From Rotaria sordida (Eukaryota; Rotifera; Eurotatoria; Philodinida; Philodinidae): 64,000 nt of DNA. The stretch's first letter is position 1; each line of letters begins with the position of its first letter. This document shows, one piece after another, positions 62,310 through 64,000 of this stretch. The notes below the pieces were generated by a model. That model worked only from the letters and a program-made list of their open reading frames with translations, ran no database searches and was not told the DNA's origin. The DNA is taken from NCBI GenBank assembly GCA_905250125.1, contig CAJNOL010000720.1, positions 44,427 to 108,426 on the forward strand. Reading direction: 5' to 3'. The translations under genes were made by a program, and so were the position numbers.

Positions 62310-62554
62310 TTAAGTATTGGAATATTTTCTAAAAGAGAATTATGTTAAACAAAAAACTGAGGAGAAATTTCCTAAGATAAATATTTCCATTGGTTGAATA
62401 ATATCAAGTCAAATATTTTTAATGTCTTTACTTATAACTAACACTATACTGAAGTTTGGCACAGTAACACCAGCCAAAACTTTTGGAATTCGGTCACTCA
62501 TACACTACCTCTACAATAGACATAACCAATTAAAACTACTAAGGACAAAACGAC

Positions 62555-63140
62555 TGCGAATCGTATTTTTGATTTACAATATAGATTTTACGGTCAAAAG
62601 GGCTTCTCTTGAATATATATGAATAGCACAAGTATAGATGTTTATAATAGAAATGAATGTTTGATATGAAGATACAAAGTGTTGATATGCTGTCTAAGTT
62701 TTTTGTTAATACTTTTATCTGCAAATACACAAAAATTGAATGGATTCTCATATATTTCTGACAGAGTCAGACGTTATACAAGTATTCAATTCAAGCAATG
62801 GCGTGAACAATATAATACAGAAATATATGAATGGCTAGGTTTTAGTCCTGATTTTAACGATATCGAACCAGTCGGAAACATTATCAAAGACAAATTAAAA
62901 ACAACAATCTAAAGTCGCAACATCAACTAGAGAATGCGGTTGACGAAGCTTGCAGCGACCTCTCATTCAATATTGCTCAAGCATGCACTAAACAGGCTCA
63001 CATCAGACAGTTTATCGATATTTCGTATCTTTATATTAAACTTTTATTTGTACGCTAAATGTCTACACTTTTACTATTCAAATATATCCAAGAAAACGCC
63101 TTCTAACCGTAGACTATATTTTGAGATCTATCCCAGTTCT
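62555..63140. mobile_element. Miniature Tc1-type element with long inverted arms
   Basis: The left arm (about 62555-62700) and right arm (about 63000-63140) are diverged inverted copies, for example GAATATATATGAATAGCACA and its near complement near 63078. The centre encodes the transposase relic listed next. Confidence 0.55.
62745..63010 (+). pseudogene. Tc1-family transposase C-terminal remnant
   Basis: The frame reads RRYTSIQFKQWREQYN (a decayed QQDxxPxHTS block), then EWLGFSPDFNDIEPVGNIIK with DKLKTT, corresponding to the SPDLNPIE-x-x-W motif of Tc1 transposases. Stops follow. The last catalytic region is recognisable; the rest is missing. Confidence 0.65.
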
Positions 63141-63381
63141 GAGAGTTCTGAACTCTAGAATCCTAAAAAGGACGGTCATGCGGCGAATCACACAAATAAA
63201 ATACAAGTAAGAACTCTAAGAACTCATGGAACAGTTCTAATTCTGGCAACAGACCTATCCTAACTTTTGAAAGCAAACTCATTCTTTGAAGCTTCACTGA
63301 ACCATGAACTTTAAACAACTGCAGTAGTATCATGCATTCAGTATTTTGAAATCATAAAAATATCAGGGCAGATGTCAAATA

Positions 63382-64000
63382 TACAGGGTGTCTCAGAAAT
63401 AACCTACCAAAAGTTTTTTCGAATATCATCGCTATTGTGTTTAATTTTACCAACAATTCTTTTTCAAATTATAAATGAATATACCAAGTTTTTATTTATC
63501 CGCACGAACTTCCATATTATTGTGGGTGTAGAGTGTGGGTGTGAATGTGGATGTCAATGTGGGTGTGGGTGTGAATATGCGTGTGCGCGTGCGTGAGGGT
63601 GTGGATGTCGGGTGTGGCTAAGGAGAGCAATAAAAAGTAAACCAAAACGCGATCCACCACGAACTGTTCGAACGAAGCAATTCAAGAAAGAAGTAAAACG
63701 ATTGATACATTTAAAAATGGGACAAAGTCGAAGAAAAGTGGTGCTTGATTTACAATGTAACAACATTCAAACTAAAAGAATATCGGTGCAAAGAATAATT
63801 AAGGAATTAAATTTGAAACCATTTATACTTACAAAAGCTCAAAAATTAACAACAGCAAATAAAGAGTGACGTGTTGGATGGGCAAAAAGATTAATTAGAT
63901 AGAAAATTGGGTTCAAGAAAAACTGATTCAAAGTGGCAATGGACTAAAATTAGTAATACTGTTTTTCCAGGAATATTTACAATTGAACGTTTTCACAATA
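63382..64000 (+). pseudogene. Mariner/Tc1 element, 5' part with decayed transposase (runs off window)
   Basis: It starts with TACAGGGTGTCTCAGAAATA (mariner-type end with TA). At 63612-63869 an ORF reads KPKRDPPRTVRTKQFKKEVK, then RRKVVLDLQCNNIQ and ISVQRIIKELNLKPF, the HTH and linker of a mariner/Tc1 transposase. It ends at TGA, then continues with RVGWAKRLI and further stops, and near 63960 FTIERFHN follows where the first catalytic Asp would be expected, apparently lost. The window ends inside it. Confidence 0.7.
63520..63612 (+). repeat. G-rich (TGTGGG)-like minisatellite inside the mariner relic
   Basis: Repeated GTGGGTGT/GTGAATGT units, including TGTGGGTGTGGGTGTGAA, between the left terminal repeat and the transposase of the mariner relic. 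Confidence 0.7.

Noticed and set aside
1-64000. CRISPR arrays, bacterial operons, rRNA or complete tRNA genes
   Set aside because: The genes are eukaryotic with spliceosomal introns; no regularly spaced direct repeats with unique spacers and no conserved RNA genes were seen.

Overview
The window looks like nuclear DNA from a small-genome invertebrate, most likely a bdelloid rotifer. Three things suggest this: strong AT richness, very short introns (about 45-70 nt, GT-AG, U-rich) in genes with animal orthologues, and an apparently intronless bacterial-type lactonase gene of the sort bdelloids acquire by transfer. Several start codons also sit just downstream of a U-rich AG, which would suit spliced-leader trans-splicing. 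The species call is inference; I could not run any search.

Layout. 1-10.2 kb is a dense plus-strand block of three conserved RNA polymerase II or chaperone-type genes: the 3' part of a PNUTS (PPP1R10) homologue, a complete TFIIB gene and a complete TTC1 gene. 12.8-19.2 kb holds a ten-exon gene joining ZAP/PARP12-like CCCH zinc fingers to PARP14-like RRM domains, with a one-base homopolymer frameshift in the assembled sequence. A small minus-strand PLDc_N membrane protein gene (19.4-19.8 kb) is convergent with it. 19.9-26.3 kb is gene-poor. 26.3-27.9 kb encodes a type II membrane glycosyltransferase-like protein with an F5/8C-like C-terminus. 33.9-35.1 kb holds a secreted Gln/Asn-rich 18-residue tandem-repeat protein interrupted by a 444-nt assembly gap. 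37.55-38.67 kb (minus) is the secreted 7-bladed lactonase. 46.6-47.65 kb is a two-exon gene of unknown function. 49.7-53.7 kb (minus) encodes a roughly 1110-residue protein with about 14 PBZ-like zinc fingers around an unrecognised core. 61.4-62.3 kb (minus) is a membrane-anchored FkbM-type methyltransferase.

The rest is dominated by non-autonomous DNA transposons and their remains: hAT-type MITEs with 8-bp target duplications, mariner-type MITEs with TA ends, TTAA/CCC-ended piggyBac-like elements, unclassified foldback elements, at least four decayed mariner/Tc1 or related DDE transposases, a foldback element whose arms are minisatellite arrays, and G-rich TGTGGG-like tracts toward the right end. 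Many of these lie inside introns and account for nearly all the long introns. The most interesting items are the ZAP+PARP14-RRM and multi-PBZ genes, both candidate ADP-ribose or antiviral-RNA factors, and the lactonase sitting between near-identical inverted transposon ends.
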